A DNA stretch of 64,000 nucleotides from Dactylorhiza incarnata. Its lineage: Eukaryota; Streptophyta; Magnoliopsida; Asparagales; Orchidaceae. A program made the position numbers and the translations under genes. Positions 46,001 through 55,460 of the stretch are shown here, one piece after another. The stretch's first letter is position 1; each line of letters starts with the position of its first letter. Below the pieces are notes generated by a model. That model saw nothing but the letters and a program-made list of their open reading frames with translations. It made no database searches and was not told the DNA's origin. The stretch lies in NCBI GenBank assembly GCA_033032865.1, contig JAWHQI010000501.1, forward strand, positions 434,001 to 498,000, read 5' to 3'.

Positions 46001-47008
46001 GTGGAGGATACTTCCTCTCTGATTCAGACTATCTTGGACATGCATGGCCGGGGGAACGAGGGCATCCGGCGGACACTTCCCCTCTTATTCAGACTATCTT
46101 GGAGGACACACATGGTCGGGGGCACGAGGGCATCCACCAGACACTTCAGTGCATTCGGGCCGAGTTCTTTTGGAAGGGTCTCTGTCGCCGCGTGCAAGAT
46201 TTCATTGCCGCCTGTTCCGTCTGCCAGACGAACAAGACTTCCTATCTCCTCCCTGTTGGACTCTTACAACTACTACCGGTACCGATGCAGATATGGGACT
46301 GCATATCTATGGACTTTGTCGAAAAGCTGCCCACATATAGGGGCAAGAACGTCATGATGGTTGTCGTCGTTCGATTCTCCAAGGGTGCATATTTCATCTC
46401 CTTGGCTTGCCCCCTTGTGGCCGATATTGTGGCGCGTCTTTTTCGATGGGGGTCTTTCGCCTTCATGGGATGCCGAAGAGCATCGTTTCAGACAGAGATA
46501 AGGTCTTTACCAGCCGATTCTGGAAGGAGCTCTTCACTCTTAGCGGCACCAAGTTGTCCTTCTCCACCGCCTACCATCCACAGTCGGACGGACAGACTAA
46601 GGTGGTCAACCGCACGGTGGAAATGTATTTACACTGCAACTCGGGGACCGCCCAAGGATTGGGTCATATGGCTTCCTTGGGTGAAATACTGCTACAACAC
46701 CTCATATCACACCGCCCTCTAGACAACTCCCTTCCGCTTGATCTACGGACGGGATCCTCCACGACTCTTATCATACCTGGGACCATCGGGAGTTGTCTTT
46801 TTCCATTGGGGATTGGGTTTGGTTGATGCCTCGACCGTACCGTCAGTCATCAACATCCGCCCCCTCCAACAAATTGGGACCCAAGTTCTACAGGCCCTTC
46901 CATATCCTACAGCGCATCGGCGAGGTGGCCTACCAGCTTTAACTGCCACCAGAGGCCCGCACACACTATGTTTTTTATGTCTCCCATCTGAAGCCCTTTG
47001 TGGGTTCC
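43037..47008 (+). pseudogene. E7 gag-pol polyprotein, Ty3/gypsy, decayed
   Basis: Gag from ATG 43037 (MDEGGMTIAKLMESF, stop at 43082) includes YVKMEFAIFEGRED, LRFGPPLRSNALGEL and KQTGSIDEYFEKVQ across frame changes. The zinc knuckle FNCDETFGSGHQC is at about 43872. Protease LMDSGNTHNFI is at about 44073 in a 231-codon open segment. RT 44626-45495 contains CVDYRELNAKT, MPFGLTNAPSTFQ and an intact VFFDDILVY box. RNase H follows, broken after 45495. Integrase lies at 45743-46720 with ALSHREH, HEGIHQTL, CSVCQTNKT and MDFVEKLP, and the C-terminal module NKLGPKFYRPFHILQRIG near 46880. A 74 bp tandem duplication sits at 46011-46148. The last codons before the DNA element read LKPFVGS. Confidence 0.87.
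46011..46148 (+). repeat. 74 bp tandem duplication in E7 integrase
   Basis: Two imperfect copies of a segment with ATTCAGACTATCTTGGA and CGAGGGCATCC, period about 74 bp, so it shifts the reading frame (74 is not a multiple of three) and explains the overlapping open frames seen here. Confidence 0.8.
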
Positions 47009-47566
47009 TAAGTTATTAAAGGCGCAAGGCGCACCGAGGCGCAAAAGGGTCCTGGAGCCTAGACGCAGGCGCGCGCCTAAGACACGTGAGGCGCAAAAAT
47101 GAAAAAAAAAATACATTTTATTAAATACAAAAACACATAAAATATATCTACCACCATATCAACACACTAGAATTCCATATATCACAACTCCAAAGACTAC
47201 TTTTTAGATTGTGTTTTACAAATATTTATCGTTATAGATGCAAGTGTTGCAACTTGCTGCAATCACATAGATTTTACGTTGTTATTCTTCATTAGTGGAG
47301 TTTATACGCGCAAATACTGATGATTAATCTACTGTTTAATTATGTAATTTCACCATTACGGTGCAACTTCCCGCACTAGATGGTAGATACATATAAGAAA
47401 TCATGTAATCTAACCCTGAGATCATGTTTTTGCCCACCTTCAAAAAAAAAAATCAGTAATCGGGTTGAAGAAAAGCCCTTGAAAGGCCTAGTCACGCCTT
47501 TGGTGCGCCTGAGAGCTGGTAAGGCGTGCGCCTAGGCGCGCCTGTGGTGCGCCCGAGGCACCTCGC

Positions 47567-47751
47567 TGCTATGGGCCAGTGTAGACATGGGTTTTGAACC
47601 CACCGGGACCTTCCACAACAGGGCCGCGGCCCGCACACCCCAACCCTTCTCAGCGCGTGTTCTCGGCGCTGTGGGATGTGGAGGCCGGGTCTCGAACCCT
47701 CTACCTCCTTGATATGAGCTCTTAACGCCAGCTCACATCAACCAACTGCAC
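47567..47751 (-). mobile_element. tRNA-like SINE copy 1 (185 bp, inverted)
   Basis: Reverse complement of copy 2, separated from it by only CGCG (47752-47755). On the minus strand it has GTGCAGTTGG as an A-box-like start and GGTTCGAGACC (47688-47698 on the complement), an exact RNA polymerase III B box. It ends in CCATAGCA. Confidence 0.72.
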
Positions 47752-47755
47752 CGCG

Positions 47756-47940
47756 GTGCAGTTGGTTGATGTGAGCTGGCGTTAAGAGCTCATATCAAGG
47801 AGGTAGAGGGTTCGAGACCCGGCCTCCACATCCCACAGCGCCGAGAACACGCGCTGAGAAGGGTTGGGGTGTGCGGGCCGCGGCCCTGTTGTGGAAGGTC
47901 CCGGTGGGTTCAAAACCCATGTCTACACTGGACCATAACA
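47756..47940 (+). mobile_element. tRNA-like SINE copy 2 (185 bp)
   Basis: Starts GTGCAGTTGGTTGATG (A-box-like), with B box GGTTCGAGACC at 47809-47819, about 50 bases further on, as in a tRNA-derived Pol III promoter. The tRNA-unrelated part follows, ending CATAACA. Copies 1 and 2 form a giant palindrome of about 370 bp. Confidence 0.75.
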
Positions 47941-47950
47941 TAAAAGTGCA

Positions 47951-48135
47951 GTGCAGTTGGTTGATGTGAGCTGGCGTTAAGAGCTCATATCGAGGAGGTA
48001 GAGGGTTCGAGACCCGGACTCAACATCCCGCAGCGCCGAGAACACGCACTGAGAAGGGTTGGGGTGTGCGGGCGGCGGCCCTGTTGTGGAAGGTCCAGGT
48101 GGGTTCAAAACCCATGTCTACGCTGGCCCATAACA
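47951..48135 (+). mobile_element. tRNA-like SINE copy 3 (185 bp)
   Basis: Direct repeat of copy 2, ten bases downstream, with the B box at 48004-48014. A few substitutions distinguish it (for example GACCCGGACTCAAC versus GACCCGGCCTCCAC). It ends CCCATAACA. Confidence 0.75.
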
Positions 48136-48292
48136 CTTGCCCTCCTCTGCCTTGCAGAGGCGAGGCCCGGTGCGCCTGGCGCCTCAGGCGCACGCCTTAA
48201 TAACATATGTGGGTTCCCCCCCACCCACCGGAGCCCCTGGTTCGTTTGCCACCACAACTTGAGGACAAGCTGCATCTCGACGGGGAAGGAGA

Positions 48293-48774
48293 TGTTATGG
48301 ATGTTCCTAATCCACACTGGGGGCGCACCTATCATCGCCGCACCGGATAGTCCTGTCCGCCTGTTATCCTTTATCAGTATTTTGCGCACGTTTATTTTTA
48401 TGAATGACTCGCATGTTTTATGACCATGTAAGGGGCTAAACCTATTTGGTTAGATTGTGGTTCTTTGGGGATGATTATGAAAAATATTATCAAAGTTTTT
48501 TTCTCTCTCTCTCTTGCTTTTCCCTTTTCCTCTCTCTACCCTTTTTCCGATTCCCATATCCCTACCTCGCGTCCCCAGCGGCAGCCTCAAGCGGACGGAA
48601 GCCGCACACGCCAGATCGCCCTCCCGCTCGATCGGTCGCTTGATCGGTCCTCTCCATCGATTACCCTCTCTCCCACCATTGCTCCTCCCGGATCTAGGAA
48701 GGGAAGCTTCGACCCATCAAGAGATTTTCCCCTCCATCGACCAAACACGTGATCTCGTGCCGAAGCACACAACA
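48293..48774 (+). repeat. E7 3' LTR (482 bp)
   Basis: Begins TGTTATGGATG after GGGGAAGGAGA (polypurine tract) and ends CACACAACA next to TSD GACTG. Confidence 0.87.
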
Positions 48775-48876
48775 GACTGTCACTTCATGCGGAACATGGT
48801 TAAGTTGTATGAGATCTAGCTCCATCATGTTTTTACTACCTCTCAAATTGCATACACCCTCTCGAAAGCTTGTCTA

Positions 48877-49092
48877 TGTTATAATATCTTTGGTTTTTCT
48901 CCAACCTTGACTCATATGACATGTATATTATGGCTTGCGTGGGAGTGGAGAGACTTGTTTTATGTTGGGTGTAATTCTTTTATTCTTGTAAATTTTTCCT
49001 TTCATCTCATATATGGTGTAACATAGATATGAGACCATTTTGTATAAATGGGCTGCTTTCGGCCTTGGTTCAATGCGACATCTCCACTTCAA
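48877..49092 (+). repeat. E6 3' LTR (about 216 bp)
   Basis: Begins TGTTATAATATC a short way after the RNase H tail (QIAYTLSKAC) and ends near CACTTCAACA. Borders are inferred from TG...CA and position alone because the partner LTR is absent. Confidence 0.6.
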
Positions 49093-49530
49093 CAGTTTTA
49101 AATATGAAAAAGTGCAAAAAATAGAAGGCTTGAACCGGTCGGGCTAGGTAATGACGGTGCACATCGCCAGTTAGTGTCGTAGACACTTGAGGCCACCTTA
49201 CTTGCTTCCGTGATGGGCTCCGATCCTCCATCTTCTTTCCATCTTGGCCGGACAGAACTCCCTCCGTAGCCAACTTCGACTCCACCACTTCTTGGGTAAC
49301 ATTCTTTTTCTCCGAGAAAAATTGATGCATCTAAGATATGGTTTGTTTATCAAATACCTAACCAACCTTGACATGTATGAAGAAAAATGTCAATCATGTA
49401 CATAAGTGAAATAATTGCAATTGTTTTGTGATAGGCGATCTTATTTCAAATTTGTTTCCTACTAGATAGGTTCTAAAATACCCTTAATATGGTATCCGAT
49501 AGGAATATGCACATATGTGCTAGTGCAGAT
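49093..49530 (+). other. Intron stretch without recognised feature
   Basis: A minus-strand frame of 86 codons at 49070-49330 has no family resemblance. I see no repeat or motif that supports a gene. Confidence 0.5.
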
Positions 49531-49535
49531 ATATA

Positions 49536-51339
49536 TGTTAGAAATCAGGAGGAAAGAAATATTTGATGCAATTTTATTCATCCACAAAGGGGCTAATATA
49601 TAGCATTACAAGGAGACACACAACACCGCTAGCCGGTGTGGGACTAAACCTTAAATACCTAAATACTTAAATATAAATACTTCTAACACTCCCCCTCAAG
49701 CTGAAGGGGAACCCTTCAGCTTGAACACAACATAAAAGAAAAGGTAAAAGGTGGTTGACAATGTGGGACAAAACAACACACCGAGGCCCAACCACGTGTC
49801 ACCGGGGATACTTCAACCGGGCATAAGCCACACGACGTTGGTCCACAAACCGACCATGAACACGCTGGATGCTCCCGGTGTTGAAACCAGGTCAACCAAC
49901 AAAGGCCAAACCACCCTACCTAACATAGAAGAAAAAGATGGGGAGACACAAACAACCTACGAAATATGCCTGGAGGCCGTGTGAGACTAAGGCAGGAGTC
50001 GGGAAAAGAGGCATCCGAGTCATCGTTATCACAAACACTCCCCCTCACGTGGAACACGTGCATGAAGGCATAAACTCGCATGGAGACACAGACGAAGACA
50101 ATCAGAACAATACATAAAAGAACAACTATGGATAACAGTTGCCGGCAAGACCACGATCCAGGATGCAGCGAGCAAAGCACAAGCCAGCTGCGAGCAGAAG
50201 GCTCAAGCGGCTACGAGCAGAGTGCTCAAGCAGCGGCGAGCAAAAAAGGGCTCAAGCAGCGGCGAGTGAGAAGGGAGGAAGAGAAGAGCTCGGCACCCAA
50301 AGAGCAGCAGCACGGAAACCATCGTCCATAGCACGCGACTAGAAGACACTACCAACACAATAATGAAGACAACAACACAACACAAAAACTACAGCGACAC
50401 TTAAAAAAAGATTTGAGAGGGCACGACATAGCAGCATCGACACAGCAGTCCAGCGGAAGAGGGGCACGACACTGCAGATCTGGAGTAAAAAAGAAGCGTC
50501 GGAGAAGAAGGGAAGCGGCAGGACAGCAGCGGCACAACGCGGCAAGGGCCGGAGAAGTAATCGGAGAAGGAGAGCAGCGACGGGACAGCAGCGGGATCGG
50601 CCATCGTCGAGAGCAGCAACACAGGAACGGGACAGGAAGCCGGACTGGATCGAAGGAGAGGAATAGGCGCAGCAGCAGCTCCCCCCGGAAACGGGATCGA
50701 GGGAGGAGAGGGGTGGTTCCGTCGATGAGAACGAGAGCAGCGAGATCTACCGGATCTGTCGTCGAAGGTGCAGAGTGGAGACGAAGTCGCAGACGGAGCC
50801 GTCGATGAAGAAGTAGCGGAATAGAGGCCGGAGAATAAGCAGCAGCCATCGATGAAGACGTACCGGAAGAGCCGCACGCTGCCGACGATGAAGAGGTAGC
50901 GGAAGAGCCGCACGCAGCCGACGATGAAGAGGTAGCGGAAGAGCCGCACGCAGCCGACGATGAAGAGGTAGCGGAAGAGCCGCACGCAGCCGACGAGAAA
51001 GAAGCCCGCTCCCGTCTTTGGAATCAAGGAACGATCCCATCGACGGGAGCGTGGGGAAGGAGGGGCCGCTGGAGGCCTGGCAGCGCACGCGGAAGCGAAA
51101 GAGAGGTCGGGGGGGGGGCTAGGTCGCGGGATGAGCAGAGCGGAAAAATTCTTTTTAGGTTTTCAGATCGAAATGCTCTGATACCATGTTAAAAATCAGG
51201 AGGAAAGAAATATTTGATGCAATTTTATTCATCCACAAAGGGGCTAATATATAGCATTACAAGAAGACACACAACACCGCTAGCCGGTGTGGGACTAAAC
51301 CTTAAATACCTAAATACTTAAATATAAATACTTCTAACA
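49536..51339 (-). mobile_element. E10: non-autonomous LTR element (1.8 kb)
   Basis: Two 153 bp LTRs (49536-49688 and 51187-51339) differ at only two positions and are bracketed by the perfect TSD ATATA (49531-49535 and 51340-51344). On the minus strand the primer site TGGTATCAGAGC follows the right LTR and TTGAGGGGGAG precedes the left one. The 1.5 kb interior has no gag or pol. It is larger than typical TRIMs and smaller than LARDs. The near-identical LTRs make it the youngest insertion I can date by eye. Confidence 0.9.
50864..50998. repeat. 36 bp tandem repeat in E10, about four copies
   Basis: Unit beginning GGAAGAGCCGCACGC and continuing ACGATGAAGAGGTAGC, repeated head-to-tail with period 36 (12 codons). 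It gives a repeated Leu/Arg/Pro pattern on the minus strand, but no plausible protein. Confidence 0.85.
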
Positions 51340-51644
51340 ATATACTTGTATAAAGTATTTAGTTTTTTTTTAAATTTACATATGATACATTGTTACTTCA
51401 TAAACAATTATCAATCCCTCCGAGTATCTCGTGTTATTATGTTTACATTTGAAACACCTTGTAGATAAAATGCTTAATACTTCTTTATATATCAATAGGT
51501 TGGGACGCTTTTACACCCACAACCTGGAGTAGCGAAACCTACGTTTACTTTTATTAGTATTAGTATAGTTTGAATTTACTGTCCAGAAAGTACTTCAAAG
51601 ATTAGCTAGTTACGTTTTGAGTTTCTTTTCAACTATTTATCAAG

Positions 51645-51724
51645 GTTACTGAAGAATGCTTGGAGAGGGCCATATCAATTTGCAGAGATGGTGTTTCTTT
51701 TAAGAAGATTGGTAAGAGAATAAG
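51645..51724 (+). CDS. MAP1: MAP1 exon d (80 bp)
   Basis: Encodes VTEECLERAISICRDGV then SFKKIGKRI plus two bases of the next codon. This is the helix that follows the HGDTS strand in type I methionine aminopeptidases. The acceptor TATCAAG|GTTACT is at 51644 and the donor ATAAG|GTATGC at 51725. It lies 33,213 bp downstream of exon c. The next expected exon (SEHAEKYG-like, then the GHGVG block with the third metal ligand) was not found up to 64000. Confidence 0.92.
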
Positions 51725-52746
51725 GTATGCTGCCTCTTGCTCTGGATGATAGAATTTAATTAAGAATGATCAGTGGCCATTGTAAGCTGGAAATTGTACA
51801 TGCCATTGTTATCAACTATGTTCTTCCGAACCATTTAATTTTTTTTCCGTGGATAGTCCCTCGTAGTTTCAGATTGAGAAATTCCAAAAAAAGAGTTTCA
51901 CGAAAAATGTAAACAGGAAAAATCCCATATAGGTGAAGGTGATAGATTAATAGAGCTTCTATTTCTCATACTCAATGTTTTGGACGGCAAGGCATTGGTT
52001 GAGATGTTTTATGTAAAGAGGTGGCACTGGAGTCCGACACAATTTTTATTTAATATTTCATAAATAGAAAATGTTGGAAATTATTCTTTGCTTGTGATAT
52101 TATTATTTTCTAGGGGTATTTCATAATTTTTTCAGTCTCAATTTGCTCTTTAGTTGTGCCTTAATCAAAATAGTGAAGATGAGAGAGGAGGCGGCGCATC
52201 AGGTAATATCCAAAGCAAGTATGTCTCGACTTTTATGGTATCAGAGCAGGCAAGATTTTCACTGTCGTTCTTGTGTGCCACCTTTTTGATATCCAAAGCA
52301 AGTGGACTCCAATAAGAATAAGATCTACAAATGTAGTCACATACTTGTTCTTCCGAGGAACAGTGCAGTCGTTGGAGATAGTGTAATCATACTTGTTCTT
52401 CAAAGGACCCACAATCACAGGAGACGATGCAATTTACTGTACAAAGTGGGGCTTCCATTGTTATAGAGTCCGTTGTCATTGCATCTGATGCCATAGTCTT
52501 AGAATCATAATCTTGTTGGATCAGGAGTTGACATAATTGTTGTCACGATATCCATGCTTTTTATTGTTGTCGCTGCTTCCTTTAGTCAAACCAAATCTAA
52601 ACCAGGAAAAATTCAGAAAACTGATGTGGTCATGAGTTCGAGAAGGGAGGTTACTCACACGATGGAGGCATGTTCAACCACCTTGTCTGAGCCTTTCCCT
52701 TGAATGTTAAACTCATTTGTTTGATGAAAACATATCATTATTGTTG
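51725..52746 (+). other. Start of the next MAP1 intron, nothing recognised
   Basis: Follows the donor of exon d. It contains ATGGTATCAGAGCAGGC near 52237, which resembles a retrotransposon primer site, and direct repeats of ATATCCAAAGCAAGT (52206 and 52290), but no LTR pair or ORF. It may be a worn retrotransposon leader. Confidence 0.5.
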
Positions 52747-53416
52747 GAATTTGATTGGGATCAGCCGCATGATCGTGATCGACAGAGGAGATCGGGACAC
52801 CACTCGGAGGGACCCGCATTTGCATACTTGCTTCGGATACGTTGATTGGATCGGCGATCCAAGATCACGAGCGCGCCCGGAATGTGTTTTTACTATTTTT
52901 ATGTATTTTATTTTTATTTCTTAGGCATTATTTAGCATTATTAAGATATTGAGCGTAACAGACGATCATAGTCATTCACGTCAGGTGCCCGACCGCCCCT
53001 CTCGTTATAAATAGGGGTGGAGGCATTCAGTTTGGGCTATTGTTGATTTTGTGAGGATTTCAGAATCAGCAATCTAATAGTTGTTTCTCGTAATTTTCCA
53101 ACTCCCCCTTTTTATTTTATGTTCCTTACCTTTGTCCCGTAACTCCCCCGCACTTTCCTCTTCATCTAAACCACATATTGCATAACTGCCAGCCTCGATC
53201 CACCTCTCCCATCCAATTTCACCGCTAACTGCCCGATCGTCTTCGTCCCCCTGCCAATCGTTGTTGTCCAGTCTTCTTACTCCCTCATCCAACCGCCTAT
53301 CCGCAGGCGTCTACTGTCGATTCATCTCCCCCGATGTTGCAGATCACCATTCCCGCTCCAGGAATTCCTTAACCTGTCCCAGTTCCACCACCGACAGTCC
53401 TCCTCCACCCTAAAAA

Positions 53417-54790
53417 TAATTGATGGAGATCGTCGTGATCCGTCTCTCGTGCGGGCGATTCGAGTCCACGGATGTGTCCGAACGATCGTTCTGAGTCCTT
53501 TTGATATATTATTTTATGTATTTCGAGTTGTATTTGACACCAGATTGGCCCGAACGATATGAGCTGTCAGATTCGGGTGCCTTAAGTCATTTATGGCTTA
53601 TTCTCTTACTTATACCCAAGCAAGGGGCCGGTTTAGGGATCGTTGGTTGCTTCCTGGTTGGAACCCGTCGGCCATGCTCGGTGGACTCCGACCCCTCTCC
53701 CCGTTGCGACGTCGGAAGACCTCCCTTGGTGCGACTCCATGGTAATTCCCCCTCCTTCCTCTCCTCCTACTAGTCCCCCGCCTCCCTCAATCGCAAATCC
53801 TCCTTCCCATGTGCCTACCCTCCCAGTTGTTCACCCCCTTCTCCAGCCAACCCAAGTCAAGCCGCCCACTCTCCCTCTACCCGCTGCAGCCCTGCGCCCG
53901 CCCAGATTCTCCTCCCAGCCTTGCTCTCTGACAACTGAACCCTTCCAGCCCCGTTTTCTCGCAGTTGATCCTTCTCCCCACCCCCAGCCCTACAACCATC
54001 TTCCTGAAGCTTCCCCCTACCGCTCACACCTTCCATAACCCCTGCCGTGAACCTCCATTGCAAATCAACGACCCCACCCTGCTCTGGACCTTTTCTAGTC
54101 CCCACCCGAGCCTTACAAACTGCTGCCCAACCACCTACCAGTCCACTACCAACTCCCAAACCCTCCATCATCCTCATTCCAGCCCACGTGAGCACTCCAA
54201 AGTGCTACCCAACCAGTCCACTACCAACTCCCAAACCCTCCATCATCCTCATTCCAGCCCACGCGAGCACTCCAAAGTGCTACCCAACCACCAGCAGTCT
54301 TGAAGAGGTCATCCGTCGTTGGATTCCCACCTTCCTCGCTCCGCCGCCACTTGCATGCGTAAGTTATTATTTGGAGTTGTTTGTTTTTTCTATTATTGTG
54401 TATTCGAACTATGCTTTGTTGGATGTAAAATCATATGCTTTTATTATTGTGAAATCAAGGGATTTGCAGGATTAGTTTGATGCACGCTTAAAAATTGTGT
54501 TGCCACTCAATTACTTGCGAACTATTATTTGTTTTTTTTCTCCGATTCAATTATCACGTGAATGATTGTGCTCAAACTGTGCTCTATTTTACATAATTAT
54601 TTACGGTGAAATTGCATTCAGACTAATTTATTTGCACTTGCATTGAAGTCGCATTATATTGGATCGGGTGCTTACTTTCATGTCATTTTAGAGTTGATCG
54701 TAGCTTCATTCGCACGTGTAATGTGTTCTCTTGCATTGCACTTTGAGTTAGGGCATCAACCCCCCCACACCTGTAGACTCATGTTGCATC
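53417..54790. other. 1.37 kb insertion inside the E8 5' LTR
   Basis: The 3' LTR runs straight through CCCTAAAACTAAACC (about 58841-58855), whereas the 5' LTR has extra sequence between CCCTAAAA and ACTAAACC. The insert is C-rich with proline-rich spurious frames and holds a 75 bp tandem duplication (54138-54287). It starts near TTGATGGAGATCG, possibly the head of another LTR. No clear TSD, so its class is open. Confidence 0.55.
54138..54287. repeat. 75 bp direct tandem duplication
   Basis: Two copies beginning CCAGTCCACTACCAACTCCC at 54138 and 54213, differing at about one position (CACGTGAGC versus CACGCGAGC). It is a recent slip within the C-rich insert. Confidence 0.85.
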
Positions 54791-55460
54791 ACTAAACCTG
54801 AAGAACCCATCTCATCTCCTAACAACCCCCATTACTTCCCCCACACCTAACAACCCCCATTACTTCCCCCACACCTAACAACCCCTATTGTCTATCTGTG
54901 CCCTCACACTTCCCTTGAAAACTCAACCACCCCATAAATTCTGTACAGAGTTGCAGTCCCATTACTGGAATTAAATTCCTGCAACGATTCGTGCCTTGTT
55001 TTATGCTACCAAAGTCATTTTGTACGATTGAAGACCGCTCGCTATCACCTGCCGCTGTCGGTTCCTCTTGCTTGTGAGTATCTAGTATTGTGTTTATTTT
55101 ATTCTGTATTAATGATTTGGATGAACCTTGTATATTTTTCAGTGGAAATATTGTCTTGATTGTGCTTTTGTTTCATTACTTGGTTCTCCTATAATCCATC
55201 GTGAAAATTATAGTTGAATGCACCATTTGTGAAGATGAGCGTGATTTTACTTGTGCACAAGAAAATCAAAGTTTACATTGTGTAGATTTGCTAAATTAAT
55301 ATAATTTTATTTTGCTAACATTTTATTTCTGGATTAAACGAAATCATACACGCATCATTTTAATTAGGCTTGTTCGTGCTCATTCCACACATTCACTTAG
55401 GCTTGCATTATTGTCAACTCAACCCCTCACAGGTCGTCCTGCGTCAAATTGGTATCAGAG

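Larger units (their letters stand above)
47009..48207. mobile_element. Mutator-like non-autonomous DNA element, copy B (1,199 bp)
   Basis: Perfect 10 bp TSD TGTGGGTTCC (46999-47008 and 48208-48217) in the last codons of E7 integrase. The ends are inverted: TAAGTTATTAAAGGCGC from the left, TATGTTATTAAGGCG when the right end is read in reverse. Subterminal AGGCGC repeats and a shared internal stretch (GATCATGTTTTTGCCC) identify the same family as 3418-3871, in the opposite orientation. An array of SINE copies (47567-48135) accounts for about half of its length. No transposase. Confidence 0.82.
42387..48774 (+). mobile_element. E7: Ty3/gypsy element inserted in E6
   Basis: LTRs (42387 to about 42867, and 48293-48774) start TGTTATGGATGTTCC. 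The perfect TSD GACTG (42382-42386 and 48775-48779) proves a single insertion into E6 RNase H. Internal order gag, protease, RT, RNase H, integrase is the Ty3/gypsy order. A 1.2 kb DNA element (47009-48207) sits near the end of pol. Without that, E7 is about 5.2 kb. The coding region has several stops and frame changes. The 5' LTR end is degenerate and no clear primer-binding site can be read. Confidence 0.9.
41403..49092 (+). mobile_element. E6: deleted Ty1/copia element, split by E7
   Basis: Copia remains at 41403-42386 continue after E7 at 48780-49092. The join is precise: the RNase H text KYFEVD stops at the E7 TSD and resumes with CHFMRNMVKLYEI after the second TSD copy. The 3' LTR follows at about 48877-49092. 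The 5' LTR is not present. Most of integrase and all of RT are deleted. Confidence 0.8.
18432..51644 (+). other. MAP1 giant intron, 33,213 bp
   Basis: Runs from the donor after exon c to the acceptor before exon d. It houses at least eight elements: E3, E9, E4, E5, E6, E7 (with a nested DNA element and SINEs) and E10, plus a tandem duplication near its 5' end. All interior ORFs belong to transposons. The exons at both ends are intact and in phase, so the transcript must span the whole stack if the gene is expressed. Confidence 0.85.
12104..51724 (+). other. MAP1: Host gene: type I methionine aminopeptidase, internal part (four exons)
   Basis: Four exons (12104-12265, 12371-12412, 18360-18431, 51645-51724) translate in one unbroken frame into the N-terminal half of a type I methionine aminopeptidase catalytic domain. 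The enzyme removes the initiator Met from nascent proteins using a two-metal centre; the wording of the conserved blocks fits the plant MAP1B/C/D class that acts in chloroplasts and mitochondria, though the targeting peptide is outside the window. Exon phases are 0, 0, 0, and the last exon ends after two bases of a codon. Every junction has AG acceptor and GT donor. The upstream exons and the C-terminal half (remaining metal ligands) are off-window. Introns of 105, 5,947 and 33,213 bp separate the exons. There is no frameshift or stop, so I infer a working gene. The paralogue (B, C or D) is not settled; the last exon looks most D-like to me. Confidence 0.9.

Noticed and set aside
47756..47830. 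Possible tRNA gene (A and B box, tRNA-like length)
   Set aside because: It cannot be folded into a convincing acceptor and anticodon arm and occurs as part of a 185 bp repeated unit, so SINE fits better.
50349..51088. Long Arg/Leu/Pro ORFs in E10
   Set aside because: Open frames exist on both strands over GC-rich 36 bp repeats; no start context or known domain.
53643..54475. Proline-rich ORFs of 112-142 aa
   Set aside because: C-rich low-complexity DNA in an insert within an LTR, with a 75 bp duplication; no host gene evidence.
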